From the NCBI RefSeq assembly GCF_000321225.1, contig NW_004450322.1:1596069-1660068 (forward strand): 64,000 nucleotides of DNA, in the 5' to 3' direction. This stretch comes from Odobenus rosmarus divergens (lineage: Eukaryota > Chordata > Mammalia > Carnivora > Odobenidae). Position numbers and translations under genes: made by a program. The notes beneath the pieces were generated by a model. That model was not told where the DNA came from. It was given only the letters and a program-made list of their open reading frames with translations, and searched no databases. Position 1 is the stretch's first letter. Every line of letters starts with the position of its first letter. Shown here piece by piece: positions 12,101 to 29,039 of this stretch.

Positions 12101-15100
12101 TCTGAGACTTGGGGGGTGATAGTGCCCTCCCGTCAGGCTAGCGCTCCACTGAACGACCGAACAATGGGCCGGTTCTTAGTAACCAGAGTGGTCAGGGTTT
12201 GCCCACTTCCTCCCCATTTCTTTTACCTTCTTCCCGTCCCTGAGTTTCTCATTCCTTCTCTGTCTCTGCCACTGTCCCTGGTGCTCATTTTTTCTGTCCC
12301 TAGGTGTCTGCACTGTCTCTCCTGGTTACTGTCTTTCTTGTTCTGGGGTGTTGCTGCCCCTCTTTCTTGCTCCTCTGTCTCCTCCTTTCTAGACCGTGTC
12401 TCTCCCCTTCCCTTCTATTCGCCTCTGTCACTCTCTCTTTCTGCCTGCCCCTGCCTCCCCCACTGCCATTTGTTCTCTCTTGACTTGTGTCTTTTTTAAA
12501 CTTAGAGACGTTTTCAAACACAGAATGAACGTTCTAATGATATGTGCCCGTCATCCACCTTCAGCTATGAGCCTTTCACCACTCTTTCTTCATCTGTTCT
12601 CCCCCAGTTGTTTTTTCAGTATTATTTTAAAGCAAATCCCGGTACACATGCCATTTCGACTCTAAATACTGAAGTGTGCATCTCTTAACTCATAAGGGTA
12701 TTCACTCTTTAAGGTAACCCCTGGGTCATTTTCTTTTCTTTTTTTTTTTTTAAAGATTTTATTTATTTATTTTGAGAGAGAGAGAATGAGAGATAGAGAG
12801 CACGAGAGGGAAGAGGGTCAGAGGGAGAAGCAGACTCCCTGCTGAGCAGGGAGCCCGATGTGGGACTTGATCCCGGGACTCCAGGATCATGACCTGAGCC
12901 GAAGGCAGTCGCTTAACCAACTGAGCCACCCAGGCGCCCCACCCCTGGGTCATTTTCACACTTAATAACATTAACACCTTAATACCAGCACTCACTGATT
13001 TCATAATCAGATTTCCCCAGTTGTCCTGAAACTGGTTCTGTTAGTTCTCTCTCTCGATTCTACTCTGCTTCCACTGCTTCTTTGCCCCGCACCTGTGACT
13101 CTCTGTCTCTGCTCTGTCCCCACATAGCCTTTCCGTGTCACCCTCAGATTTGGAGGCTGCTGATTTACTGCGGGTGTGGGGAGCGAGTGGGTGGAGAGAA
13201 GCATGGCTGTGGGGGGGACCCCGTCCTTGGGGAGCTCCCAGACTGGTGGGTCAGGAGAGGAGACTGGCTGGTAGCCCTTTGTCAGGCAGCTCCCCGGAGG
13301 AGGCAGGGCCTCGGGTGCCCAGCAGGCCTTGACACCCTCCCGTCTGCCCCGCCTTCTGCATCCAGGAGGATACACGGGCCCAGCGGCAGCGGCTGCAGAA
13401 GCACCTGGCTGAGCATCTACGCCAGACCTGGGGCCGACCGGGGGCTCCCCCACAAGCCCGAGACCTGGGAGAGCTGCTGCAGGCCTGGGGTGCAGGGGCC
13501 AGGACCGGCGCTTCCAAGGGCTCCCGCTTCACACACTCGGAGAAGTTCACCTTCCATCCGGTGAGTGGGTCCGAGCGGACCCGGGAGGGCCGATAGGGCC
13601 ACTCTGTATGCAGAGGACACACTTTATCCACAGAGATTCCCGTGTTCCCACTGGGCTTGCCCTCTCTGTGCTGGGGGTCCCCTGGCACCTCAAGGGCTTC
13701 GGTGGAGAAGGGGGGAGGGGTGCTCTGTGTGCACACCCCAGCTTCCCTCGGACAGTTTCCCCCGGACACATCTGTCCTTGACCTAGAGGGGCCCTCCTCC
13801 TTCTCGTGGGCCCCCTTCTCGTGTCAGGGTCAGGGAGGTTTCTTTCTGAGCAAACAGTCCAGCCTGAGGTCTCAGAGAGTGCCTGGGTCCTCATAAACCT
13901 CGTCTGACAGCTGTCAGCAGTTGTGTGGACAGGAGTGTGGTGCTGGAAGGGCGCTTGGAGCGGGTGCTGAGGCTGGGCTGGGAGGGCCTTCTCCGACGGC
14001 CAGGATACCCCTGTCTCACTCCCCCAGGAGCCCGAGGTCCAGGCAGCCCAGGTGTGTGATGTGCCGGCCACCTCCCAGCGGCCTGAACAGGTAAGCCGAG
14101 CTGTGGCGGGGCTTCTGGGCCCTTACCCCGCCTAGTGGGCCTGACACCCCCGCCCCTACTGGCCTGTGCCTCCCAGGACACAAGGGCGGCTCAAGAGAAG
14201 GAGCTGGAGTCTCTTCGGGAACAGCTGGAGGGAGTGAACCGCAGCATCGAAGAGGTCGAAGCCAACATGAAGACCCTGGGAGTCAACCTCGTGCAGGTGG
14301 GGGAGGGGCTGCCCGCCTGGGTTTGGCTCACGGTGGGGCCTAGAGGGCCTAGAGGGCCTTGAAGGGGCTGAGAGGACTTCGTGGAGGTCTGCTGATGTCA
14401 GAAGGGTTCAGAGGTGACCTCGGGGACCTGTGGGCTCTCGAGGGTTGAGGAGGGTGGGGTGAGAGGGGGATATAGGGTCAGGGGAGTCGGACCTGTGGGG
14501 GTTAGGGGCACCCGTGGGCATCGGTCAGGATATGCAGGTGTCTGTGAGAATCAGGAGGGGTGTGAGCATCTGTGGGCATATGATGGACCTGTCTGGGCAG
14601 GGGCTTGTGGGCCTTGTCAGGGCTTCCGGCGGCGGGGGGAGGTCATTGTGGAGGTAGAGGGATCAGAGGGGCCTGTGGGTGTCTGTCGCTGCTTATAGGT
14701 TTCTGTCACCATCAGGAGGGGTCAAGGGGCTGCTAGAGGGTAGAGGGGTGTGTTCTTGTCTGTGGGGGCTCAGGCTAGGCCAGGGCTTTCCAGGCTCGGT
14801 GGGGCCTAGAGGGCTGTGGTATGTGGCTGGGCTCCTCCGCTGACGGGAGTGGGGGTCATGGGCTGCCAGGTGGAGACGGAGCGTCGGCAGAGCGAGCTCA
14901 GCACGGCGGAGCGTGAGCAGGCCCTGCGCTTGAAGAGCCGGGCGGTGGAGCTCCTGCCTGACGGGGCTGCCAACCTGGCCAAGCTGCAGGTGGGGCTGGC
15001 ACCGGGGCTGGGTGGGAGGGCTAGAGTTGGAAGGGTCCAGCCTGTGTGACACGGATCCCCTACCCACCCCCCCCGCCAGCTCGTGGTGGAGAGTAGTGCC

Positions 15101-17009
15101 CAGCGGGTCATCCACTTGGCGGGTCAGTGGGAAAAGCACCGGGTCCCTCTCCTGGCTGAGTACCGCCACCTCCGAAAGCTCCAGGATTGCAGAGAGGTAG
15201 GTTGTGGGGTCCTGGGCTGTGGGTGGGGCGGGTTCGGTCCCTCCCTGAGGGGCCATCTTTGTGCTCTGCTCACTCTCCCTCTGCCCATGGGGTCCTGGCA
15301 GCTGGAATCTTCTCGACGGCTGGCAGAGATCCAGGAGCTGCACCAGAGTGTTCGAGCGGCTGCCGAAGAGGCCCGCAGGAAGGAGGAGGCCTACAAGCAG
15401 CTGGTAAAGCCTGTGCAGGGGCCCCGGGTAGGTCCGAGGGGGCGGGGGGCTGGGTCCCAGGGGAGTGTCTGCTGTGTTCCTGTCTAGGTGTCAGAGCTGG
15501 AGACCCTGCCTAGAGATGTGTCCCGGCTGGCCTATACCCAGCGCATCCTGGAGATTGTGGGCAACATCCGGAAGCAGAAGGAAGAGATCACTAAGGTGCA
15601 TCGCTGCGGCCGTGGAGGGTTGGGGCAGACGGGCAGACATGCGCGAGGGGCAGATGCGTGTAGCACGGCCACGCGGGGACCTCACACCCTCTGAAAGGCA
15701 GAGCTGTCTGGCCACACCCCAATACAGAACCCTCCTACCCAGCCCACTCCAGCCACAGCTGATGCGGTGACGCAGGCCCCATCTGGGTGTGAGCGCGTGC
15801 ACACGACTCTGCCCTCAGCCGGCCGGCCTGCCCGGGCCGCACGTGGGCTCATGGTTGCCCTGTTCTCTGCCAGATCTTGTCAGACACAAAGGAGCTTCAG
15901 AAGGAAATCAACTCCCTGTCTGGGAAGCTGGACCGGACGTTTGCTGTGACCGATGAGCTCGTGTTCAAGGTGTGGGCCTGGCTGGGCCGGGTCGGGGGAG
16001 GGGGGCGGGGGGCAGGGGGCAGGGGGCGGGCTGGGCTCCCACCTGCCTATCTGCTCACAGCTTGGCTTGGGCCTCGGCCCGGTGCAAGCCGTGTAGGTCC
16101 ACTGCGGCTCGGGCCTGGCTGTGCGCCACGGAGGATGAAGTCAGGGGAGTGGGAGAGGGTGGCCCTGTGGGGGTCCTGGAGGGGGTATGTGGGAGGGGGG
16201 CGTGGGGGAAGCCCACTGGTCCCTTCTGTCTGGTCAGGATGCCAAGAAGGATGATGCCGTTCGGAAGGCATACAAGTATCTAGCTGCCCTGCACGAGGTG
16301 AGTGAGGCGTGAGGGATGCTGGCCGGGGTGGGGCGTGGTGGGGGTGCCAGCCTTCTGCTCCTGCTGTCCTCAGAACTGCAGCCAGCTCATCCAGACCATC
16401 GAGGATACAGGCACCATCATGCGGGAAGTTCGAGACCTTGAGGAGCAGGTGAGGCCTGGAGATAGGAGGGGAAGCCAAGGCAGGCCAGTGGACAGCACCT
16501 TGGTTTACGCCCAGAGAGGCTGTGGGAGCAGACACAGCCTACGGCTGGACTCCGCCTTGCCCCATAGTAGCTGTGTGTGTGACCTGGCACCGGCCAGCAG
16601 CCTCCTCTGAGCCCTAGCTTCCACCCCGAAGGTCCTCGCACCTGCCTCCCTGGGCCATTGGCAGAGGCTGCAGCCAGAGTATGTGGTGGCTCATGCTGCC
16701 ACGTTAGCAAATGGTGCTTTAGGTGAACAGATGACACATGCAAAGGCCCGGTGGTCGGGCCCAGCACGCTGTTGCGGGAGGAGGGTGGGAGGAGCACGGG
16801 AGGGACCTCGAGTGGCCTTAATGGAGATGGGGTGGTAAGCAGGAGCTGGGACAGGGGCCCCGCACACAGAAGGTGTGCAATTCGTGTTGCCTTAGATTGA
16901 GACGGAGATGGGGAAGAAGACCCTCAGCAACCTGGAGAAGATCCGCGAGGACTACCGAGCCCTTCGCCAGGAGAACGCTGGCCTCCTGGGGCGGGTCCGG
17001 GAGGCCTGA
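3798..17009 (+). CDS. CCDC22: CCDC22, Commander/CCC complex subunit, 17 coding exons
   Basis: CCDC22 pairs with CCDC93 and the COMMD proteins in the CCC/Commander complex, which recycles endosomal cargo with retriever and WASH and affects NF-kB control through COMMD1. Coding exons: 3798-3847, 4905-5082, 10350-10482, 11278-11384, 11517-11583, 11684-11862, 13366-13560, 14028-14090, 14177-14296, 14870-14989, 15080-15196, 15302-15403, 15488-15595, 15874-15969, 16238-16297, 16374-16448, 16896-17009. All are bounded by AG and GT, keep phase and total 1884 bp (627 aa plus TGA), the human length. The start MEEADRILIHSLRQAG has a good Kozak context (ccaccATGg). An N-terminal calponin-homology-like NDC80/NUF2-type fold covers roughly residues 1-110. 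From about residue 320 the protein is coiled coil, ending RVREA. Exons 8-17 are small and mostly whole-codon. The 3' UTR is short and overlaps FOXP3. Confidence 0.97.
3850..4640. repeat. Degenerate ~25-30 bp minisatellite in CCDC22 intron 1
   Basis: The intron repeats variants of 'gaccctgacatctggggct', 'ggatcttgacatctagggac' and 'cctgatttctggattgcttg' about every 25-30 bp over roughly 800 bp. Units are strongly diverged. No ORF here looks real. Confidence 0.6.
5195..5380 (+). repeat. MIR SINE fragment
   Basis: MIR core words are present in order: 'gttaaggatgctggctctat', 'cacttgctaactgtgtgatc', 'gcctcagtttccttatttgt'. It lies in CCDC22 intron 2. Confidence 0.75.
5815..5960 (+). repeat. MIR SINE fragment
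   Basis: It contains 'gggtcagtctcttaacctct', 'tgtaaaacaggcatacg' and 'cacctagggttgctgtgagg', the MIR core and 3' half, in CCDC22 intron 2. Confidence 0.65.
6535..6990 (-). repeat. Two adjacent reverse MIR fragments
   Basis: 'gaagttaagtgatttgcccg' with 'aggtcacacagtgggtcag' (6661-6705), and 'ccccattttacagctaggaa' with 'aagtggtaagggctgga' (6870-6965), are two reverse-oriented MIR cores in CCDC22 intron 2. Confidence 0.65.
8276..8453 (+). mobile_element. Can-SINE
   Basis: Head GGGGCGCCTGGGCGGCTCAG, body GCTTCTCCCTCTCCCTCTG, CT-rich stretch and AAATAAATAAATAAATC tail are all visible. It is in CCDC22 intron 2, immediately followed by an inverted copy. Confidence 0.92.
8466..8654 (-). mobile_element. 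Can-SINE, inverted neighbour of the preceding copy
   Basis: The reverse-oriented element runs from a T-rich tail (AAAGATTTTATTTATTTATT) to CACCCAGGCGCCC. With the plus-strand copy about 12 bp away it forms a tail-to-tail inverted repeat with arms near 180 bp inside the CCDC22 pre-mRNA. Confidence 0.92.
8760..9960 (-). mobile_element. Old L1 3'-region fragments (antisense)
   Basis: The text resembles antisense L1M 3' sequence: 'caaataatgctgtaaggagg', 'aagtaggattgctaggtgga', 'cccaattgccctcactggg', 'cttcccaccagcagcgtggg' and, further on, 'ctttatatactaggtagatt'. Subfamily and exact ends are uncertain. It contains an (AC)n at 9163-9194. Confidence 0.5.
9163..9194. repeat. (AC)16 microsatellite
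   Basis: An uninterrupted AC dinucleotide run in CCDC22 intron 2. Confidence 0.95.
10780..11145 (+). mobile_element. L2 LINE 3' fragment
   Basis: It shows the L2 pattern 'gttcacgtgtcacctcaggg aggccttcc' followed near 11030-11140 by 'ctccgtgagggcaggggtac' and 'gcagtaggtgctcagtaagt', the L2 3' end. It occupies CCDC22 intron 3. Confidence 0.75.
12490..13035. mobile_element. Old L1-type 3' UTR fragment split by a Can-SINE
   Basis: Sequence such as 'attattttaaagcaaatccc' before the SINE and 'cataatcagatttccccagt' after it belongs to one element of the L1M 3'-end type, cut by the SINE at 12734-12940. The same kind of sequence recurs at about 50.56-51.0 kb. Family assignment is tentative. Confidence 0.4.
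12734..12940 (-). mobile_element. Can-SINE with perfect 17-bp target-site duplication
   Basis: A full reverse-oriented Can-SINE in CCDC22 intron 6 is flanked by identical copies of acccctgggtcattttc at 12717-12733 and 12941-12957. The intact duplication and clean body indicate a fairly recent insertion. Confidence 0.95.
14297..14869. repeat. G-rich degenerate minisatellite, CCDC22 intron 9
   Basis: The intron is strongly G-rich on the plus strand and recycles words such as GGGGCCTAGAGGGC, GACCTGTGGG and ATCAGGAGGGGT with drift between copies. It contains no additional exon that keeps phase. Confidence 0.45.
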
Positions 17010-17270
17010 GGAGCCCCCAGCACCAGTCTGCACCTGGCCTCGGGCAGGGAGTTGGGATGTTGGGGGCGATGGCCAAGCGCTTGCCCTAGCCGTTCCCTCT
17101 GTTGGCTGCGCTCCTCCTGCTACGGCCTTGGCCCCAGACCCCCGCCCACCTGACCCCAACCCTGGTCTGGGGTGATCGTCCAGAACGTGGGAACTCGGCT
17201 GCAGTTTATTGGAGAGGGCACTGGGGTTAGGACCTTGGATCCCAAATAAACGAGGGGCTCTGTCTGTAGT
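17010..17270 (+). terminator. CCDC22: CCDC22 3' UTR with AATAAA signal
   Basis: After the TGA the 3' UTR runs about 260 bp to an AATAAA at 17245-17250, with GT-rich sequence just downstream (ctctgtctgtagt). Cleavage is expected near 17265-17275. This lies beyond the oppositely oriented FOXP3 poly(A) signal, so the two transcripts overlap. Confidence 0.85.
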
Positions 17271-18100
17271 CTAAGCTGAGGCCTGGATGGGGACACAGGG
17301 TTCAGGGCCGGGAAGGTGCGGCGGGCGGCAGGTGAGACATGGGATCTATTCGGCGATTCCGTGTGTGTGGCTGTGAAAGCCCACGTGGGACTCCGGAGAC
17401 CCGCTGGGGTGCCAAGTGCGTGTGCACGACATGAGATGCACAGGCGTGTTCTTGTGGGCTGCATGAGCAAGCTGATGTTTTGGGGGCTGCGTGAGAATGT
17501 GCACGACTGGGGTGTGTTTGTGTGGCTCTTTGGGACGTGAGATCCTGAAGGTACCAAGGCTGCTTCTGGGTGGGGCCCTGGGCATGCCCCGTGTGACAGC
17601 GCAGGGGAGGGCCGGGGGAGGGTTGGGATGGCCGTGGGTGTGTGCTTTGGGGTGTGTGGGTTGACAGGACTGTGCTCAGGTATGATTGTCTACGAGACTG
17701 CAGAGTTGAGGTTGCCCGAGGGTACTGAGGCAGGCTCTTTGTACTGTGTCCAAGGGACAGGGTTGTGACTGTGGGTGTGTCTTTTCCAGCCCTGAGATCA
17801 TCTGTGAGAGCGACTGAGGCAGGCTGTGTGTGTGGTTGGTTGTGAAGGCTCAGTTTGGCTAAAGAGCTTGTTGCAGGAAGGTGGGCTGGGGGGCCAGGGC
17901 CCCTCTGAGCAGCCTTGGTGCAGAGCATACGATCTAGAAGGGTGGTCAGCTGAGGATCAGGGTCCCTGGCAGGCAAGACCGTGCACACCTCACTTCTTGG
18001 TCCCTGTGGGCACGTCCAGGGCCCGTCACCCCTGCCCCTGGCCGCTTCCACCCCCCATTTCGGCCCCTGTCCTTCCTTCCTCCCTTCCTTGGTTTTGAGG
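17190..18100 (-). terminator. FOXP3: FOXP3 3' UTR with AATAAA signal
   Basis: The minus strand carries AATAAA at 17210-17205, about 890 bp past the FOXP3 stop codon, matching the roughly 0.9-kb FOXP3 3' UTR known in human. Cleavage is expected near 17185-17195, inside the CCDC22 3' UTR. Confidence 0.85.
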
Positions 18101-24675
<6,575 letters not shown>

Positions 24676-25229
24676 TCAACCGCCTGAACCATGTGGACCC
24701 CCCCCCAACTCTAGTCAGAGCAGGCATCGGTGGGGGCCTGTCCCCAAGGGCTCCACGGCTGGACCCCAGCTCTGATCAGGTGTACGTGTGGCACACACCC
24801 ACGCATCCATCGGTGTCAGGAACATAGGTGTGCGCGTGTCTCTGCACACATCCCATGTGCAGACGTGCCCAGGTCCAGCACTCAGCGTGCCAGTGTGTGC
24901 TGGCAGAGCCCTGGTGGTGATGTGTCCTCCAAGAGGGAGGTGGGGGATTGGGGTCGTGTGTGGGGTCTCAGCCACGGGCAGGTCTCAGTTTTTTTTTGCC
25001 CCCAACCGCTTAGGGCTTGTCTCCAAGCCTCAGCCCCCTGGTCCTCCCTGCACTCTGCACAGGCCACAGCCTTTGCTGATGCTGCTGGGACTGGTGTCTG
25101 ACTCTCCTGGTGGCATTATCTCATCCCAGTGACCTGGCATATACAAGGGTGGAGGGGGGCATGGACTCAAGGTCCCTCTGGCTGCGGGGAGAGGGACAGA
25201 CCCCAGGAAGGTGACAGCAGGGGTACTGG

Positions 25230-25600
25230 CGAGGAGGCTGCCGTGACAGTCCAGGCAAGTGACAACTGTGGCACAGACCAGGATGGTGGCAGTGGAGATG
25301 ATGAGAAGTCGGCGGATCCTGAGTGTGCTTTGAAGGTGGAGGCAGGAGGATTTGCTCGCAGCTTGCATGGGGTCGGGGGTGGCGAGAGGGGAATGGTCAA
25401 GGTGACCTCTGGCCCGGTGTTTGCCTGAGCAGGCTGAAAGGACAGAGTGGACATCACCTGAGCTGAAGGGGAGCAAGGTTGGGGGTGACGATGCAGGTGT
25501 GGATGGACACGAAGAGTCTGGCGTTAGACACGCGAGTGGAAATCCTGAGTGGGCAGCGGAGTACAGGAGTCTCTGGAGCTCGGGCAGGGGCAAGGTCTGA
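25230..25600 (+). repeat. Dispersed repeat copy 1 (family not assigned), FOXP3 intron 1
   Basis: Words such as 'ggtggcagtggagatgatga', 'aaggtggaggcaggaggat' and 'tctctggagctcgggcagg' belong to a dispersed mammalian repeat that recurs at about 36.30-36.64, 39.75-40.15 and 50.06-50.54 kb. I could not name the family with confidence. Confidence 0.45.
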
Positions 25601-25689
25601 TCATCTCTGGGCTCCTGCCTTGCACGAAGCTGACATGGCAGGTGTCGGGAAGGAGGGATGGGCTCTCTTGAGCCAGGGCCCGTGGGAGC

Positions 25690-25840
25690 ATCTTGACTCA
25701 GCCCCCGCCAGAGTTTACCCCAAGTCTGCTCTCCAAGCCTGCGCTCAGGCTATATGGCCCTGCCTGGAATGTCTGCTCTTCCTCCGTATCCCCTATCCGG
25801 GCCCTATCCAGAAAGTCCTCCGTAATGGCTCCAGGCTCCT
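25690..25840 (+). mobile_element. L2 LINE fragment
   Basis: 'tatggccctgcctggaatgt' followed by 'cagaaagtcctccgtaatgg' follows the L2 3' consensus pattern. Confidence 0.5.
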
Positions 25841-26028
25841 TTGCTGAGCCCCAGAACTGAACACTCTGCGACAGGCAGGGCTTCCGTTTCTCAGAATCCC
25901 AGTCTAAGAAGAGGAAGCCGGAGCTGGAAGGGACTGCCTAGTCCAGCCACCATTTTACTGAAGGGAACACCCAGGTGCAGCGTTCCACAGTCCCACGGCA
26001 ACTTGAGAGCTCCCTATCTTTCCCCAGA

Positions 26029-26030
<2 letters not shown>

Positions 26031-26061
<31 letters not shown>
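26031..26061. repeat. (GT)n microsatellite, FOXP3 intron 1
   Basis: An uninterrupted GT run about 0.8 kb from the TSDR. A (GT)n of this gene is a known polymorphic marker in human, but I cannot confirm that it is the same site. Confidence 0.9.
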
Positions 26062-26062
<1 letters not shown>

Positions 26063-26259
26063 CTCTCCACCTCACAGCACTGGGTTGGGCACATAGCTGC
26101 CAAGAGCGGCCCAAACTGGCACAAGGAGGATTTCGGGGAGCAGTTGCACCTTCCTTTCTTTGCTGTCAGCTCACAGGGCCTGTCAGAGCTCTGGTGCGGA
26201 TGGGGGTGGGGGTGAGAATCCAGGTATTAAACTCATAGTCTCCCCGGGGGGCGTAGAGC

Positions 26260-26590
26260 ATTGTTGTGTGAGAAGCAAGAGACTGGATCTATGGAGGCTC
26301 AGAACTCAGTGACCACGAGGCGGTGAGCAAACGAATGACGGCGGAGATTGGGGGTGAGGCTTCTAGAAGCCAAGGCATGCCAAAGACTGCCAGCAATCTA
26401 CCAGTAGCTAGGAGGGAGGCACGGACAGATCCTCCCTCGTAGCCTCAGAAGGAACCAGCCCTGTCGACACCTTGATCTCGGACTTCTGGCCTCCAGAACT
26501 GTGAGACAATAAATTTCTGCTGTTTGAGCACCCCCTCCCCGCCGCCCCCAGCTTGTGGTAATTTGTTACAGAAGCCTGAGTAAATGAATA
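26260..26590 (+). mobile_element. MLT1-type (ERVL-MaLR) LTR fragment
   Basis: 'gccaaggcatgccaaagact', 'gacaccttgatctcggactt', 'cctccagaactgtgagacaa' and 'taaatttctgctgtttg' give the 3' half of a MaLR LTR with its poly(A) signal. It lies between the TSDR and the first coding exon. Confidence 0.7.
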
Positions 26591-26859
26591 CCGACTTTGG
26601 TCTCCACCACTCTGGCCTGGCCCACACGGCTGGCCCGTGGTCACTTCTGAAGCTGCCGGGACACTTGGCTGGGGCTTATAAGAAATCTCTTCCTCAAGCA
26701 CATCTGGAATGTCCAGCTGCAGGGAAGCACAGGTACATTCTCAGAAAGGGGACATAGATATGGTCTGTCTGGTGGTGGGGAACCTGGAGGGCCGGGCTGG
26801 GCAGCCAGCTTCCTGCACTGTCTGTCGGGGCGTCCCTTTCTGACTGTTTCTCAGAAGCT

Positions 26860-27070
26860 GCATGGAGGATGTTTCTGGGACACAGAGTGTGTTTTCATAT
26901 CGGGGTCTGCATCTGGGCCCTGTTGTCACGTCCCCAGATTTTCCGCCATTGACGTCACGGCGGCCGGATGCGCTGGGCTTCATCGGCACCAAGGAGAAGC
27001 AGATACCCCACCCCACGGGTTTCGTTCCGAGAACTGGCTGGCCCATCCTGCAGCCGTCTCAGCCCAGGTG
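26860..27070 (-). promoter_or_regulatory. FOXP3: FOXP3 CNS2 / Treg-specific demethylated region (TSDR)
   Basis: I recognise this as the conserved intron-1 enhancer whose demethylation marks stable Treg cells. It lies about 2.3 kb upstream of the start codon. It contains a consensus CRE, TGACGTCA (26950-26957), flanked by CCGCCAT and CGGCGG; a STAT-type TTCCGAGAA (27025-27033) after GGTTTCG; and thirteen CpGs between 26901 and 27055 in an otherwise CpG-poor intron. CREB/ATF, STAT5, RUNX and ETS factors are known to act on this element. Loss of methylation here keeps FOXP3 expression heritable. Confidence 0.85.
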
Positions 27071-28439
27071 GGAGTGATGTGGGTGCTTGCGGATGTGGTG
27101 AGTGACGTCCATCTGGCCACCATGACAAGTCCTGGGCCCTGTAGACTTGGGCCATGGAGAGGCCGAAGGTTTGATGCTTGGGGAGTACCATGCAGATCCT
27201 ACAGCTACTGGGACCCTGGGGGTCTTCAAATGGTACTATGCCAGAACCTCAGAATCATAAAACATCATTTCTTAGGTTCAAAGGATCCCAGAGTCTCAAA
27301 CCCACTCTGTGGGGTCCATGGGTCCAACTTCACAGAAGGGGAAGGCCAATGTCAATGGTGTCCAAACTCACTGGAACTCCCTGAAGGACAGGCAGCTCAT
27401 TACCCCACAGGGCCTCTGGCCCACCAGGCTTAGACTTGTAGCAAGCCTCCTCTTAGCTTCCCTCCTAAGTTCTGTGACAGCAGGAGGGTCAGAATCATCT
27501 CCTCTACTCCCCTCAGCCTGGGGCTGGGCTCTGTCACTAACTAGCTATAACTCTCCGCGGGCTCGTATGTAAACTGGGACAGTAATCGTACCTCTTGTCC
27601 AGAGTTAATGCACATGAAATGCTTAACAAAATGTCAGTGATGGTAAATGAACACCTACGGGGCCTCAGTCTCCCTGTTCATTCCGGGACAATGTTCCCAT
27701 ACTCCCAGCCATTCCACAAGAGATGGGGAGGGAAAGAGGGAAAGGTAGAGGGCAGCATGCCTCTGGCTAGGGCCTCATGGTGGGGAACAGGAAGAGCCTT
27801 GGCCGGTAGAGAGCCCGCTGCCAAGCTCTCTGGAGGGGCCCAAGGATAGACGTTGCCAGGACCAGTGCCAATTCTGGGGACATGGTTGAACTCTATCCAC
27901 TGCATATCATCCTTCAAGACTGATTGACTTATCCTTCCAGTATCACTACCCTCTGGCCACAAGGCCTTCTGACCCATGGGACCCTGGGACCCCACCCAGA
28001 CTAGCTCTTGGGAGGTTGGGACCCACACTGGCCCATGTGGCCACAGAGCCTCCTGCCGGAGTAAGGATCCAAGTTGTAAGAAGGCAGGAGGGGGAATGAC
28101 AGCAGCTGGTGGTGGGGGGCAGCTCAGGTCCCCCTCCTCCCCTCATGGGTGCTGAGAAGTAAACGGAGGCCCACAGTGGGGGAGAGAGACAGAACCGGGG
28201 TCCCGCCAAGAGTCCCATGGTCTGAACTTGGGTCTCAACTTTGCTACTCCATCCCTGGGAGGCCTTGGGAGAGGCCCTCCGGCCCATCTCCAGGCCTCAG
28301 GTTTTGCTCCTGTGTACACTGGGCAGAGAGGCAGGGAGGAGATGAGGGCCAGGGCCCTTCCACTTTGTGTCTGGGTGACCTGTTATGTGTCTGCAGGGCG
28401 TCAAGTCGGCAACTGCCCCTCCATCCAGGGGACTGGCTG

Positions 28440-28800
28440 AGAGACAGGGATACACAGAGACAAAGAGACAGAAACAGAGAGAGACAGACAGATAGACACA
28501 GGGGAACACAAAGACCCAGAGAACAAGAGATACAGAGAGATGGGAGAAACGTGAGGTGGGACAGAGATACACAGAGAGTGAGAGATGCTGAGAGAGAATG
28601 AGAGAGAGAGAGAATGGAGGGGAGAGGAACTCAAAGGAGCAGAAAGTCCTAGAAGTATACACAAGGAGGGAGAGAGAGGGTGTGAGAAACAAAAAGAGTA
28701 AGAGAACAGCACAGGGAGATGGAGAGAGTGAGAGATGCCCCGAATAGAGACAGAGATAGAGAGACAGAGGGAAACAGAGAGAGAGAGAGAGATGGATGCC
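28440..28800. repeat. GA/GACA-rich homopurine-biased tract
   Basis: About 360 bp made mostly of AGAGACAGAG-type words, almost all purines plus C, in FOXP3 intron 1. Such tracts can adopt triplex structures. A second, shorter G/A-rich stretch lies at 30710-30950. Confidence 0.8.
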
Positions 28801-29039
28801 TCAAACAAGAACAGCTGTTGATCTCTGGCTAGAGGAACTGAGGCTGTGTCAAATAACAAGGAAAAGTGAAGGGCAAGCTGCTGCGGGGCGGGGGGGGACT
28901 GTGGTCAGGGAATGTATTGTACTACAAAGCAACTGTCAGCAAAGCGGTATGGCTCAGACACTGAGGAACAGAACAAAACAGAAAGCTCAGTCACAGACCA
29001 ACGTCTAGAGAGAAGTGAGTTCGTGATGAATGTGGCATT

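Noticed and set aside
28401..28859. Serine/leucine-rich minus ORF (SLSLSVSLCL)
   Set aside because: Translation of the GA/GACA tract.
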